A stretch of DNA of 45,550 nt from Bdellovibrionales bacterium (GTDB lineage Bacteria; Bdellovibrionota; UBA1018; JADZFF01): assembly GCA_020850015.1 (NCBI GenBank), contig JADZFF010000015.1, positions 1 to 45,550 on the forward strand, in the 5' to 3' direction. Each line of letters starts with the position of its first letter. Positions within the stretch are counted from its first letter, which is position 1. Positions 9,445-16,600 of this stretch are shown one piece after another. Position numbers and translations under genes: made by a program. Under the pieces are notes generated by a model. That model saw only the letters and a list, made by a program, of their open reading frames with translations. It ran no database searches and was not told where the DNA came from.

Positions 9445-9869
9445 CATTTCGTGCGGATCTTCCCGCTGGCCAAGAGCTCCAGCGCCCGCGACGCGATGAA
9501 CTCCTGAGAGGCCTGGACGTCGCTCAGGCGCTGGGGGCCCTGATCAGTCATGTCTTCCTCCAAGGCAAGCCAGGCGCGGTCGCTCATCGCTGAAGCCAGG
9601 TGCGTTTTCAGGCCCTCCGAGAGCTGGCGAAGCGCCAGAAGCCACTGTGGCCGAGGGACCTCCTGGAGCAGGATCTGAACGCCCTGGACGTCCACCTTCT
9701 GAAGATCGTCGAAGGTGAACACTTTTTTGCGGATGCGCTCGGCGAGCCCCGGGTCGCGCGCGGCCACGTCCTTCATGAGGCGCTCGCGGTCGGCCGGCCC
9801 CAGGTGCTGCATCATCTCGGCCACGGCCTTCACTCCGTCGTAGGGTTTGCCGCCTTTTTTGTCGTCCAT
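9444..9869 (-). CDS. Stand-alone FliG C-terminal-domain protein
   Basis: FliG is the rotor protein that contacts the stator in the flagellar motor. This 141-residue protein matches only its middle-to-C-terminal part: DPGLAERIRKKVFTFDDL, then VQILLQEV, LALRQLSEGLK, SAMSDRAWLALEEDM, GPQRLSDVQ and SQEFIASRALELLASGKI. Usual FliG has about 330 residues, so the N and part of the M domain are missing. In the segment that carries the torque residues of E. coli FliG (Lys264, Arg281, Asp288, Asp289, Arg297), this protein appears to have Arg, Arg, Glu, Asp and Arg, so the charge pattern is kept. No flagellar genes surround it. It may be a FliG paralogue, a regulator, or part of another rotary or secretion system. 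TATACT lies 6 nt before the ATG, implying a leaderless mRNA. Confidence 0.82.
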   Translation of the reverse strand: MDDKKGGKPYDGVKAVAEMMQHLGPADRERLMKDVAARDPGLAERIRKKVFTFDDLQKVDVQGVQILLQEVPRPQWLLALRQLSEGLKTHLASAMSDRAWLALEEDMTDQGPQRLSDVQASQEFIASRALELLASGKIRTK

Positions 9870-9875
9870 GCAGGG

Positions 9876-9883
9876 AGTATAGT
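9876..9883. promoter_or_regulatory. Shared divergent -10 core (FliG-like gene / alpha-beta hydrolase)
   Basis: AGTATAGT contains TATACT on the minus strand and TATAGT on the plus strand. Each is separated from its start codon (ATG at 9869 minus, ATG at 9890 plus) by exactly 6 nt. Transcripts in both directions would be leaderless, and the two promoters cannot be occupied together. Confidence 0.55.
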
Positions 9884-9889
9884 CCGGGC

Positions 9890-10942
9890 ATGGGATTCGT
9901 CGGATCGGTTTTTTTCCTGGCGGGCTTGGGCGCGGCGTGGATCGCCTTCTGGCGGGCCTACTATGCGGTGAACCGCACGAGCCGCGAGGCCATCTGGGCG
10001 GAGACGCCCGACGGCTGGCGCGTGGCGCTCTCGCGGTACCGGCCCGATCCGGGCGTTCCGCCGCGCAAGCATCCAGTGATCCTCTGCCCCGGGCTGGGCG
10101 CGAACAGCCTGAGCTTCGACCTAGGAGAAGACTCGTCGCTGGCGCGTTTCCTTTCCTCGCGCGGCTTCGACGTCTGGGTGCTCGACCTCCGCGGGCATGG
10201 GCTTGCGGACCGCATCAACCCCTTCGCCGACCGCTACGCCGACTGGAGTCTCGATACCTACGTCACGCAGGACGCGCCCGTGGCACTGGCGGCGGTGCGG
10301 GCCGCGACCGGGGCCGAAGGCGTGCATTGGGTGGGGCATAGCATGGGTGGGCTGATCCTCTACGCGCAGCTCTGCTCGGGCGTTCAGGGCATCCGCTCGG
10401 GCCTGGCGCTCGCCTCCTCCATGGACTCCTCCGCGCACCCCTCATGGTTCAAACAGGTGGCGAAGATGAAGTGGGCCTTGCCCTTCGCGCCGGTGACTCC
10501 GCTCGGGATCGTTTCCCCCCTCTGGGCGCCGCTTGCGGCCCGCGTGGAGAATCCCCTCGACGAGTTCAACATGCGCTTCGAGAACACGGATCACGTGCGC
10601 TACAGGCGCGTGCTCGCGAACGTGTACCACGGCGTGCCCTCGCCCCTGCTGCGCCAGCTGGAGTCGTCGCTTCAGCCTGGCGGGCTCAGGCGCGCTGACG
10701 GCACGCCCTACCTCGACGGCGCGGCGGCCTGTACGGTGCCCGTGATGGCTCTGGTGGGCACGCACGATCGCCAGGCCCCGCCAGATGCCGCGAAGGCCAC
10801 GCTCGAGCGGTTCGCGAGCGCCCCGAAGCGGGATTTCCAGTTGCTCGAGAACTACGGCCATTTCGACCTGCTCATCGGAAAGCGGGCGCCCGCTGAGGTC
10901 TATCCGCGGATTTCGGATTGGCTCGAATCGCAGGATGCTTGA
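9890..10942 (+). CDS. Alpha/beta hydrolase, probably membrane-anchored lipase/esterase
   Basis: The 350-residue enzyme has an N-terminal hydrophobic segment (residues 4-22) that should anchor it in the inner membrane, followed by an alpha/beta-hydrolase domain. The nucleophile elbow is GHSMGG (Ser151), the likely acid is Asp293 (LVGTHDRQ) and the base is His324 (NYGHFDLL). The oxyanion region is CPGLGANS (66-73), and the strand LDLRGHG (99-104) is typical. The 60-residue cap contains several Trp and Met residues, fitting a lipid-like substrate. The exact substrate cannot be told. It is divergent from the FliG-like gene and followed by a separate promoter for the next lipoprotein. Confidence 0.88.
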   Translation: MGFVGSVFFLAGLGAAWIAFWRAYYAVNRTSREAIWAETPDGWRVALSRYRPDPGVPPRKHPVILCPGLGANSLSFDLGEDSSLARFLSSRGFDVWVLDLRGHGLADRINPFADRYADWSLDTYVTQDAPVALAAVRAATGAEGVHWVGHSMGGLILYAQLCSGVQGIRSGLALASSMDSSAHPSWFKQVAKMKWALPFAPVTPLGIVSPLWAPLAARVENPLDEFNMRFENTDHVRYRRVLANVYHGVPSPLLRQLESSLQPGGLRRADGTPYLDGAAACTVPVMALVGTHDRQAPPDAAKATLERFASAPKRDFQLLENYGHFDLLIGKRAPAEVYPRISDWLESQDA

Positions 10943-11019
10943 TCCTGACATGATGCGCGGCGGGCGCGCGGCGCGTCTGTCCTCTTGCGTCACCTATCAC
11001 GGGTATTGATCCGGCCTTC

Positions 11020-11048
11020 TTGCCTCAGCCAGCGCGCCCCCCTAGACT
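11020..11048 (+). promoter_or_regulatory. Promoter of the 781-residue lipoprotein gene (leaderless)
   Basis: TTGCCT (11020-11025) and TAGACT (11043-11048) are spaced by 17 bp. The start codon ATG 11056 is only 7 nt after the -10 box, so the transcript should start at or next to the ATG. There is no Shine-Dalgarno sequence. Confidence 0.6.
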
Positions 11049-11055
11049 CCCGGGA

Positions 11056-13401
11056 ATGGAAAAGCGCGCGATTTTGGGCTCGGTCTTGGCGGTTGGCACG
11101 GCGATATTCCTCGGGGCCTGCGACCCCGCGGGGAGCTCCGCGGGCGACGATCTTCTGCGCGCCTTCCAGGGCGGCTGCACCAAAGGCCGCTGGACTGAAG
11201 CCGCGCTCGCGTACAACGCCGCGCTCGTGGGCGTGCTCGAAAAACTCAAGGCCACGAAGGCCTGCGAGCAGCACTCCGAAACGCTTTCGGCCATTTCGCA
11301 GATCCGACAGGAAACCACGGCGCTCATCTCCGATCCCGCCTACCGCGACTACCGCATGGCCGAAGAGAGCCTGCAGGAGCTCACGCTCGCGCTGAACGGC
11401 GCCACCGACCCCGAACTGCAGCAGGCCCTGGGGCAGGCGCTGATCGAAACGCAGGTGGATCTGGCGCTGAAACGCGCGGCCTTCGATGCGTCCACCGAAT
11501 CTTCGGCGCAGACGCAGTTCGCGAAGGCCACGCAGGGCCTGGCGCAGGCCACGAACTCGCTGCTCCGGCAGGCGTCTGGAATCTCCTCCTGCAGGCGTGA
11601 TTCGCCGGCCGCCGCTGTGGAACTTTCCACGAACGTGCTCGCGCTCGCGGGCAGCTTCGTGTCTCCGGTGGTGGGCGCCGCTGCCTCCGTGGCGGGCGAT
11701 CTGCTCTCGCTCGGCGTGGCCTACGCCACCCAGGCACCGATGGACGCGGCGATCGCGAAGCTCGAGGACGCGCGCATGTCCCTGGCCCTCACTTGCGGCA
11801 TGGAATCGCTCACGGAGCTGCATTGCCAGGCCGACGACGCATTCGCCCTCCTGGAGCTTCAGGCCTCCTCGTACTCGGCGCCGGGATCTGAGTCCAATCC
11901 GCTCTGGCAGGGCATGGACCTGCTGGGCCGGCGCCTGCCCGCGCTCAACGCCTGGCTTCTGAGCCTCAAGAACGGCGTACGACCCAGCGATCCCTTCGAA
12001 GCCGAGCGCCAGAAGCGAGTGCTCCGAAAGATGCTCGCGGTGGACATGATGGACCTCTCGGTGGTGGGGTTGCTCAACCAGCAGAAGCGCATCTACGACG
12101 CCGCGGTGGGGCAGGAGGAACTTCGGAGGAATATCAAGATACGTACCATCGCGGACATCGCGAACGATCTGACCGGATCGGAGGTTCCGATGGGCACGCC
12201 AACGGGGCCCTTCGCCGAGGTGACGAGCGATTCGAAGCGTTTTGCCTGCTGGCTTTCGTTGGGCGTGAGCGCGGTTTGCCCTGAATCGCAGATCATGGAG
12301 TCTCTCGACGAGCACATCCGGAGCAAGCTCTTCACGATCTCCGAGCCCACCATGCAGGATCTCTTCGAGCATTGGGGCGGCCCCTCGGGCGGCGCCGGGA
12401 TCCTGGGCCTGGTGAAACGCAAGGTAGACATCGAGTTCACGCAGACCATTACCGCGGATCCGGCCTCGCTTCTGGCCACGGCGCTCGAACCAGGCTCGGT
12501 AGACAACGTTTCGGCCCGCCGGGCCCTGGCCATGATTTCCGGATTCCTCACCACGCTTTCGGGGTCGATCCCGGCCGACGACCCCAACCCAAACCTGCTG
12601 CCGCTCCTCACGGACACCCGCGCGCTGATCACGCGGGCCGGAGAGATCCTCGACGACATCGAACGCGAGCGAGAGGACGGCGTGCTGGTGGCGTCTGACG
12701 CGAACATGGACCGCGTGGTGGCGCTCTTCGATCTTTTTCAGCTCCGCCGGGGCGTGCAGTTCTTCAACGAGCGCATCCGCAAGTTCATCCAATGGGATCT
12801 GCAAAGAAGGCTTGAAGCCGGCGATCTTCCCACCGAAACGGCCGAGATCCTTCTCTCCGCAGGTGGTGACATCCGCGACCGCCTGCTCGCGGCGGGCGTG
12901 GACAGCCTGAGCGCGGTATCGCAGGATCTTTCTGATTCCATCAGCCTTTCGCAATCGAACGTGTCCGTCTTTCGGAAATTCTTCCGCGCAAGCATCGGCT
13001 CGGCGGTTGAGCGGCTCGAGAAAGCCGCGATCGCCGCAGGCGAGCCCCTGCGCGGGCCCCCACGTCTGAGGCCCAACCGCCAGGCCCTGGCCCGTATCTG
13101 CGCGTTGACTCTCGTTTCGGGCGACGAGTGGCCCCGGCGCGTGCCCTGGGAACCCTGCTCCACGGCCGTGTGGGAATCGATCTACCCTGACCCCGAGGGC
13201 AAGCTCACGCTTGAGGTGGGCAAGATGAAGGAACTGATCGAAGATCAGCCGCTTCAGAAACGCCTCTGCGCCTACCACCGCGTGGTGCGCGCCCGGCGCC
13301 TCGCCGAGATCCTGGAAATCGCTCCTCGCGAGGAATCGCAGGCGCCCAGCCCGCGCTGGAGCCCGCAATGGTTCTGGGAGCTCGTCACGGGGCGAAGTTA
13401 G
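11056..13401 (+). CDS. Large lipoprotein of unknown function (781 aa)
   Basis: A lipoprotein signal peptide (MEKRAILGSVLAVGTAIFLG, then AC) gives a lipidated Cys; the next residue is Asp, the inner-membrane retention signal in enteric bacteria, though its meaning here is unknown. The mature protein is almost entirely helical by composition, with long amphipathic stretches and a hydrophobic segment (FVSPVVGAAASVAGDLLSLG) near residues 200-220 that could insert in a membrane. Scattered Cys residues (CTKGR, KACEQH, SSCRR, TCGME, LHCQ, FACWL, VCPES) could form disulfides. No family is recognised. It lies directly upstream of, but with a separate promoter from, the tetR operon. The large open frame on the opposite strand is a shadow. 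Confidence 0.8.
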   Translation: MEKRAILGSVLAVGTAIFLGACDPAGSSAGDDLLRAFQGGCTKGRWTEAALAYNAALVGVLEKLKATKACEQHSETLSAISQIRQETTALISDPAYRDYRMAEESLQELTLALNGATDPELQQALGQALIETQVDLALKRAAFDASTESSAQTQFAKATQGLAQATNSLLRQASGISSCRRDSPAAAVELSTNVLALAGSFVSPVVGAAASVAGDLLSLGVAYATQAPMDAAIAKLEDARMSLALTCGMESLTELHCQADDAFALLELQASSYSAPGSESNPLWQGMDLLGRRLPALNAWLLSLKNGVRPSDPFEAERQKRVLRKMLAVDMMDLSVVGLLNQQKRIYDAAVGQEELRRNIKIRTIADIANDLTGSEVPMGTPTGPFAEVTSDSKRFACWLSLGVSAVCPESQIMESLDEHIRSKLFTISEPTMQDLFEHWGGPSGGAGILGLVKRKVDIEFTQTITADPASLLATALEPGSVDNVSARRALAMISGFLTTLSGSIPADDPNPNLLPLLTDTRALITRAGEILDDIEREREDGVLVASDANMDRVVALFDLFQLRRGVQFFNERIRKFIQWDLQRRLEAGDLPTETAEILLSAGGDIRDRLLAAGVDSLSAVSQDLSDSISLSQSNVSVFRKFFRASIGSAVERLEKAAIAAGEPLRGPPRLRPNRQALARICALTLVSGDEWPRRVPWEPCSTAVWESIYPDPEGKLTLEVGKMKELIEDQPLQKRLCAYHRVVRARRLAEILEIAPREESQAPSPRWSPQWFWELVTGRS

Positions 13402-13405
13402 CGCT

Positions 13406-13438
13406 GTACATCTGTACGATAATAGCGTACAGATGTAC
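13406..13438. promoter_or_regulatory. Operator: perfect 12-bp inverted repeat upstream of tetR-type gene
   Basis: GTACATCTGTAC (13406-13417) and GTACAGATGTAC (13427-13438) are exact reverse complements with a 9-nt spacer. Each arm is itself a dyad, GTACA-N2-TGTAC, so there are two potential dimer sites. The spacer holds a -10-like GATAAT (13418-13423). The right arm ends one base before the tetR start codon at 13440. Binding here would block the promoter, so autorepression is the natural reading. Confidence 0.85.
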
Positions 13439-13439
13439 T

Positions 13440-14060
13440 ATGTCCACAAAACGGAACACCCCAGCTAAAACTCCCCCGACGCCCCTGCTCGAAGCCGCGC
13501 TCAAAGTCATCGTCGAGGGCGGGATCGACGCGGTGAGGTACCGAAGCGTCGCCGAGCTCGCGGGCGTCTCCCTGGGATCGGTGTCCTATCACTTCGCCAC
13601 GCGCGAGGAGCTGATCGGGGCCGCGCTCACCCATTACCTCGACGAGGCCACGCGCGAATCGCTGGCTCTTCGATCCGCTTTCAGGAATCCGAAGCTCTCC
13701 GACGTGGCGAACTACGTCACCGCGCTCGTGAAGCGCAACCTCGAGGACCCCAGGCGCTGGGTGCTCGCTGAGTACGAGCTCATGGTTTACGCCGCCAGAA
13801 ACAGGGATGTGGCCGAGGCGCTTCGGCGCTACGAAGACACCCTTGTCGCGGAGATGGCTCGTACGCTTGAGGCTCTCGGAGCCGACCAGCCCTTCGCCGC
13901 CGCCCGCACCATCGCCGATTTGATCCGGGGATTCGAGGTGTCGGCCCTGGGCACGCGTGCCCCTAACTACCGCGACTTCACCGAGAGGCTGAGCTCCGCG
14001 CTCGCCGGATTCAGCCCCCGATTCAAGACCCAAAATCAGAAAAGAGAACTCCATGTCTGA
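13440..14060 (+). CDS. TetR/AcrR-family transcriptional regulator
   Basis: The 206-residue protein has the family N-terminal helix-turn-helix: LLEAALKVIVEGGIDAVRYRSVAELAGVSLGSVSYHFATREEL, with the helix-turn-helix at about residues 35-56 and the typical GSVSYHF recognition helix. The remaining helical domain (about 65-206) should bind a small ligand and dimerise. The start ATG lies directly after the palindromic operator, so autoregulation and control of the two downstream genes are likely. Its stop codon overlaps the start of the decarboxylase gene by 8 bp, showing one operon. The ligand is unknown; a substrate or product of the decarboxylase is a possibility. Confidence 0.92.
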   Translation: MSTKRNTPAKTPPTPLLEAALKVIVEGGIDAVRYRSVAELAGVSLGSVSYHFATREELIGAALTHYLDEATRESLALRSAFRNPKLSDVANYVTALVKRNLEDPRRWVLAEYELMVYAARNRDVAEALRRYEDTLVAEMARTLEALGADQPFAAARTIADLIRGFEVSALGTRAPNYRDFTERLSSALAGFSPRFKTQNQKRELHV

Positions 14061-15588
14061 CCACACGCTGGACGATTGTCTTTCCGCGAACGCCGATCAG
14101 CTGATGATCGAGAAGGTGGCCGCCACCGAGCTGATCCGCAGGTTCGGGTCTCCTCTTTATGTCGTATCCGAGAACCAGGTGCGTCGGAACGTTCGCCGCT
14201 TCCAGGAGGCCTTCCAGAAGGGCTGGACGGCTGGACCGGTGCGGGTGCTCCCTGCGCTCAAGGCGAACTGGAACCTGGCGGTGCAACGCGTGCTCGCGTC
14301 AGAAGGCTGCGGCGCGGATGTCTACTCGGCGGGGGAGCTTGAGATCGCGCTGCGCGCCGGCGTTCCTCCAGAGCTGATCTCGGTCAACGGCGTGCCAAAG
14401 GCGGCGGAGCATATCCGACGGACTCTTGAAGTCGGCGCCCGGCTCACGATCGACAGCCTGGAGGACGTGCGCATCCTGGAATCGCTCGCCCCTGCGCTCA
14501 GCCGCGTGGCCCGCGTTCGGATCAGGCTCAGGCCCGCCACTGGCTTCGCCCGAGCAAGCGATTTCGTGCCAGAAGGCCCCCTGCCGACCGACCTCGTATC
14601 ACTCGGCTACAAAGGCGGGCTCTCGCTCGACGAGTCGCTTGAGGCTGGCCGCCGCGTGCTCAGGATCAAGGGTGTGGAACTCATGGGCTTCCACCAGCAC
14701 CACGGACGGCACCGGGCCACGACCGACTGGTGGCGCGCGCAGATGACCGCCTATGCTCGCGACATCGCCTACGTGTGCAGAGAGCTCGGAGGGTACAGGC
14801 CGAAGGAGATCGATATCGGCGGAGGCTACGCCATCCCCCGCGACCCCCACGCCAAGGCCATCGACCGCACCGCGCCGTTCCAGTACGGGGCTCTCTACCT
14901 GCTCTCACGGCTCCTCAAGCTCTTCGGCGATCGCGTGAGGTACGCCGTTCTCGGGCGCTTCGTGAGCATGATGACCACGAGCCCGAACCAGGTGGCCGCG
15001 CCGGGCATCGATCAGTACGCCGAGGCCGTGACGTCGACTCTCATGTCCGAGCTCGGGCGCAGGGGCGTGGACCCGACAGGCATCATGCTCCAGCTCGAGC
15101 CCGGGCGGGGCATCCACGGGAACGCGGGCGTGCACCTGGCCAACGTCTGCAGCATCAAACGCCAGAAATGGCCCATGCCCTGGAACGTAGTGACGCTCGA
15201 TACGAGCGAGTTCTTCCTCACCGCGGGCCGCTTCGAGCATCACATGCACGATTACCGCGTGGCGAACCGCATGGGCGCGCCCGCGGTCCAGACCGCGGAC
15301 GTCACCGGGCGAAGCTGCTACGCCGACCGCCTGCTCGGTGCCGTGCGCCTTCCCGACCTTCAAGTGGGCGACACCTTCGCGTTACTGGATACGGGCGCCT
15401 ACCAGGAGGGCTCGGCCAGCAACTTCAACGCCATGCCGCGGCCCGCGACGGTGATGGTTTGCGGGGCGGAGGCCTGGGTGATCAAGGCGGCCGAGACCCT
15501 GGACGACGTGCTGGCGCGGGAGCGCCTGCCGGAGCATCTGAAGGGAAAGGCCGCAGCCCCGCGGCCCGTGGATGCCACGCTCAGTTGA
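14053..15588 (+). CDS. PLP-dependent decarboxylase of the DAP/ornithine (alanine-racemase fold) family
   Basis: The 511-residue protein is a fold-type III PLP enzyme that would decarboxylate a basic or diamino acid. The PLP lysine is Lys70 in PALKANWN. Other landmarks are GFHQHHG (212-218, usual HxHxG), GGGY (257-260), EPGR (349-352) and TGAYQEGSASNFN (447-459) with MPRP after it. In diaminopimelate decarboxylases an active-site CE(S/T)-D motif precedes DR.L; here the segment reads GRSCYADRLLG, so the Glu after Cys422 is absent and the substrate is probably not meso-DAP. An insert around residues 261-320 makes it longer than usual LysA (about 420 residues). Its start overlaps tetR by 8 bp, and its end overlaps the peptidase gene by 17 bp. 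Confidence 0.88.
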   Translation: MSDHTLDDCLSANADQLMIEKVAATELIRRFGSPLYVVSENQVRRNVRRFQEAFQKGWTAGPVRVLPALKANWNLAVQRVLASEGCGADVYSAGELEIALRAGVPPELISVNGVPKAAEHIRRTLEVGARLTIDSLEDVRILESLAPALSRVARVRIRLRPATGFARASDFVPEGPLPTDLVSLGYKGGLSLDESLEAGRRVLRIKGVELMGFHQHHGRHRATTDWWRAQMTAYARDIAYVCRELGGYRPKEIDIGGGYAIPRDPHAKAIDRTAPFQYGALYLLSRLLKLFGDRVRYAVLGRFVSMMTTSPNQVAAPGIDQYAEAVTSTLMSELGRRGVDPTGIMLQLEPGRGIHGNAGVHLANVCSIKRQKWPMPWNVVTLDTSEFFLTAGRFEHHMHDYRVANRMGAPAVQTADVTGRSCYADRLLGAVRLPDLQVGDTFALLDTGAYQEGSASNFNAMPRPATVMVCGAEAWVIKAAETLDDVLARERLPEHLKGKAAAPRPVDATLS

Positions 15589-16600
15589 GTCCGCGGGCGG
15601 GGCACGCGTCGGCTGGCGCGAACGCTTCGGGTTCGACACCCTCAGGCCCGCGGATTTCTTGGAGCTCCTGGCCGGAGCCTTAAGCGGGAAGCGATTCCAG
15701 TTCGGGCTGAGCTCGGTCGGGCTCTGGCGGCCCGACCTCTCCATTCCCGCCTTCCTGGGGCGGATTCCCAGGGATCGGCTCGCGCCGATCTACAATCTTT
15801 TCGATCGGACGGCCGAAGGCCCCAGGTACAAGGGCCGCGTGAGCCGGGCGCGGTGCAGGGATTTCAGGGGCGAGCGGCTTTCCTATGATGAGCACTCAGG
15901 CGTGGATTTCGTCTGCCCGATCGGCACGGCCATCGTGGCGGCGGCTCCCGGGCGAGTGGCGATGATCCGGCGATCCTTCCTCAGGGGAGGAAGCACGGTG
16001 GCACTCGAGCACGGGGCCGGAGTGGTGACCCAGTACACGCATTGCAGCAGGATCCTCGCGCGGCCCGGCGGGCCCGTGGCGCGGGGTCAGATCATCGCCC
16101 TATCCGGGGCGGCCGGGTACGACCTCGTGCAGTTTTTCCCGCTGATCCCGCCCCATCTGCACTTCATGGTTTTCGTGAACGGGCGCCCGCTCGATCCCTT
16201 TCTCGCCCCCGGGGAGCCCCTGCGGAACGCAACCTGGCGGGGCGCCGGGATGCCGCAGCCGGCGGCCGAAGCCGCAGCTCTTGAAGGCGCCCTGCCCATG
16301 GATACGCCCGACCCGCCTGAGCTCGAGCGGGCGATCCTGGCCTGCGGCTCGAAGCGGATCCGAAGAGAGCTCGAGAAAGCGTGTTCCGCGCCGGAGGGCG
16401 GGGTGGCTCTCGCGGAGGACGCCATTCACCACGACTCCTGGGCGTGGCCCGCGGGTTACTCGAGGAGGCCGCTGCGAAGGGCCGGCGCAGAGCCGCCTGG
16501 CTCCCACGTGGAGCTGACCCTGCCTCTGGATCCCACGCGCTACCGCGGCGCGCGTTTCGCCGACTACCGCGCCACCTCGAGCGTGATGACGTCCTGGTAG
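15572..16600 (+). CDS. M23-family (LytM-like) metallopeptidase domain protein
   Basis: M23 domains are zinc endopeptidases that cut peptide cross-links in cell walls, or inactive scaffolds in division proteins. In this 342-residue product the zinc ligands are intact: His108 and Asp112 (EHSGVDF), His157 (QYTHCS) and His195-x-His197 (PPHLHF). The core runs from about residue 104 to 210. No signal peptide or membrane segment is seen with the ATG at 15572, so how it would reach the wall is unclear; an upstream alternative start is not apparent. The C-terminal 130 residues are unrecognised. The gene is the third in the tetR operon, and its 3' end overlaps the convergent TolC-like gene by 37 bp. 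Confidence 0.85.
   Translation: MPRSVESAGGARVGWRERFGFDTLRPADFLELLAGALSGKRFQFGLSSVGLWRPDLSIPAFLGRIPRDRLAPIYNLFDRTAEGPRYKGRVSRARCRDFRGERLSYDEHSGVDFVCPIGTAIVAAAPGRVAMIRRSFLRGGSTVALEHGAGVVTQYTHCSRILARPGGPVARGQIIALSGAAGYDLVQFFPLIPPHLHFMVFVNGRPLDPFLAPGEPLRNATWRGAGMPQPAAEAAALEGALPMDTPDPPELERAILACGSKRIRRELEKACSAPEGGVALAEDAIHHDSWAWPAGYSRRPLRRAGAEPPGSHVELTLPLDPTRYRGARFADYRATSSVMTSW

Noticed and set aside
10990-13368. 792-codon open frame opposite the large lipoprotein
   Set aside because: Rich in His, Arg and Gly without any signal or motif; it mirrors high-GC codon use of the real gene on the plus strand, which has a lipobox and promoter.
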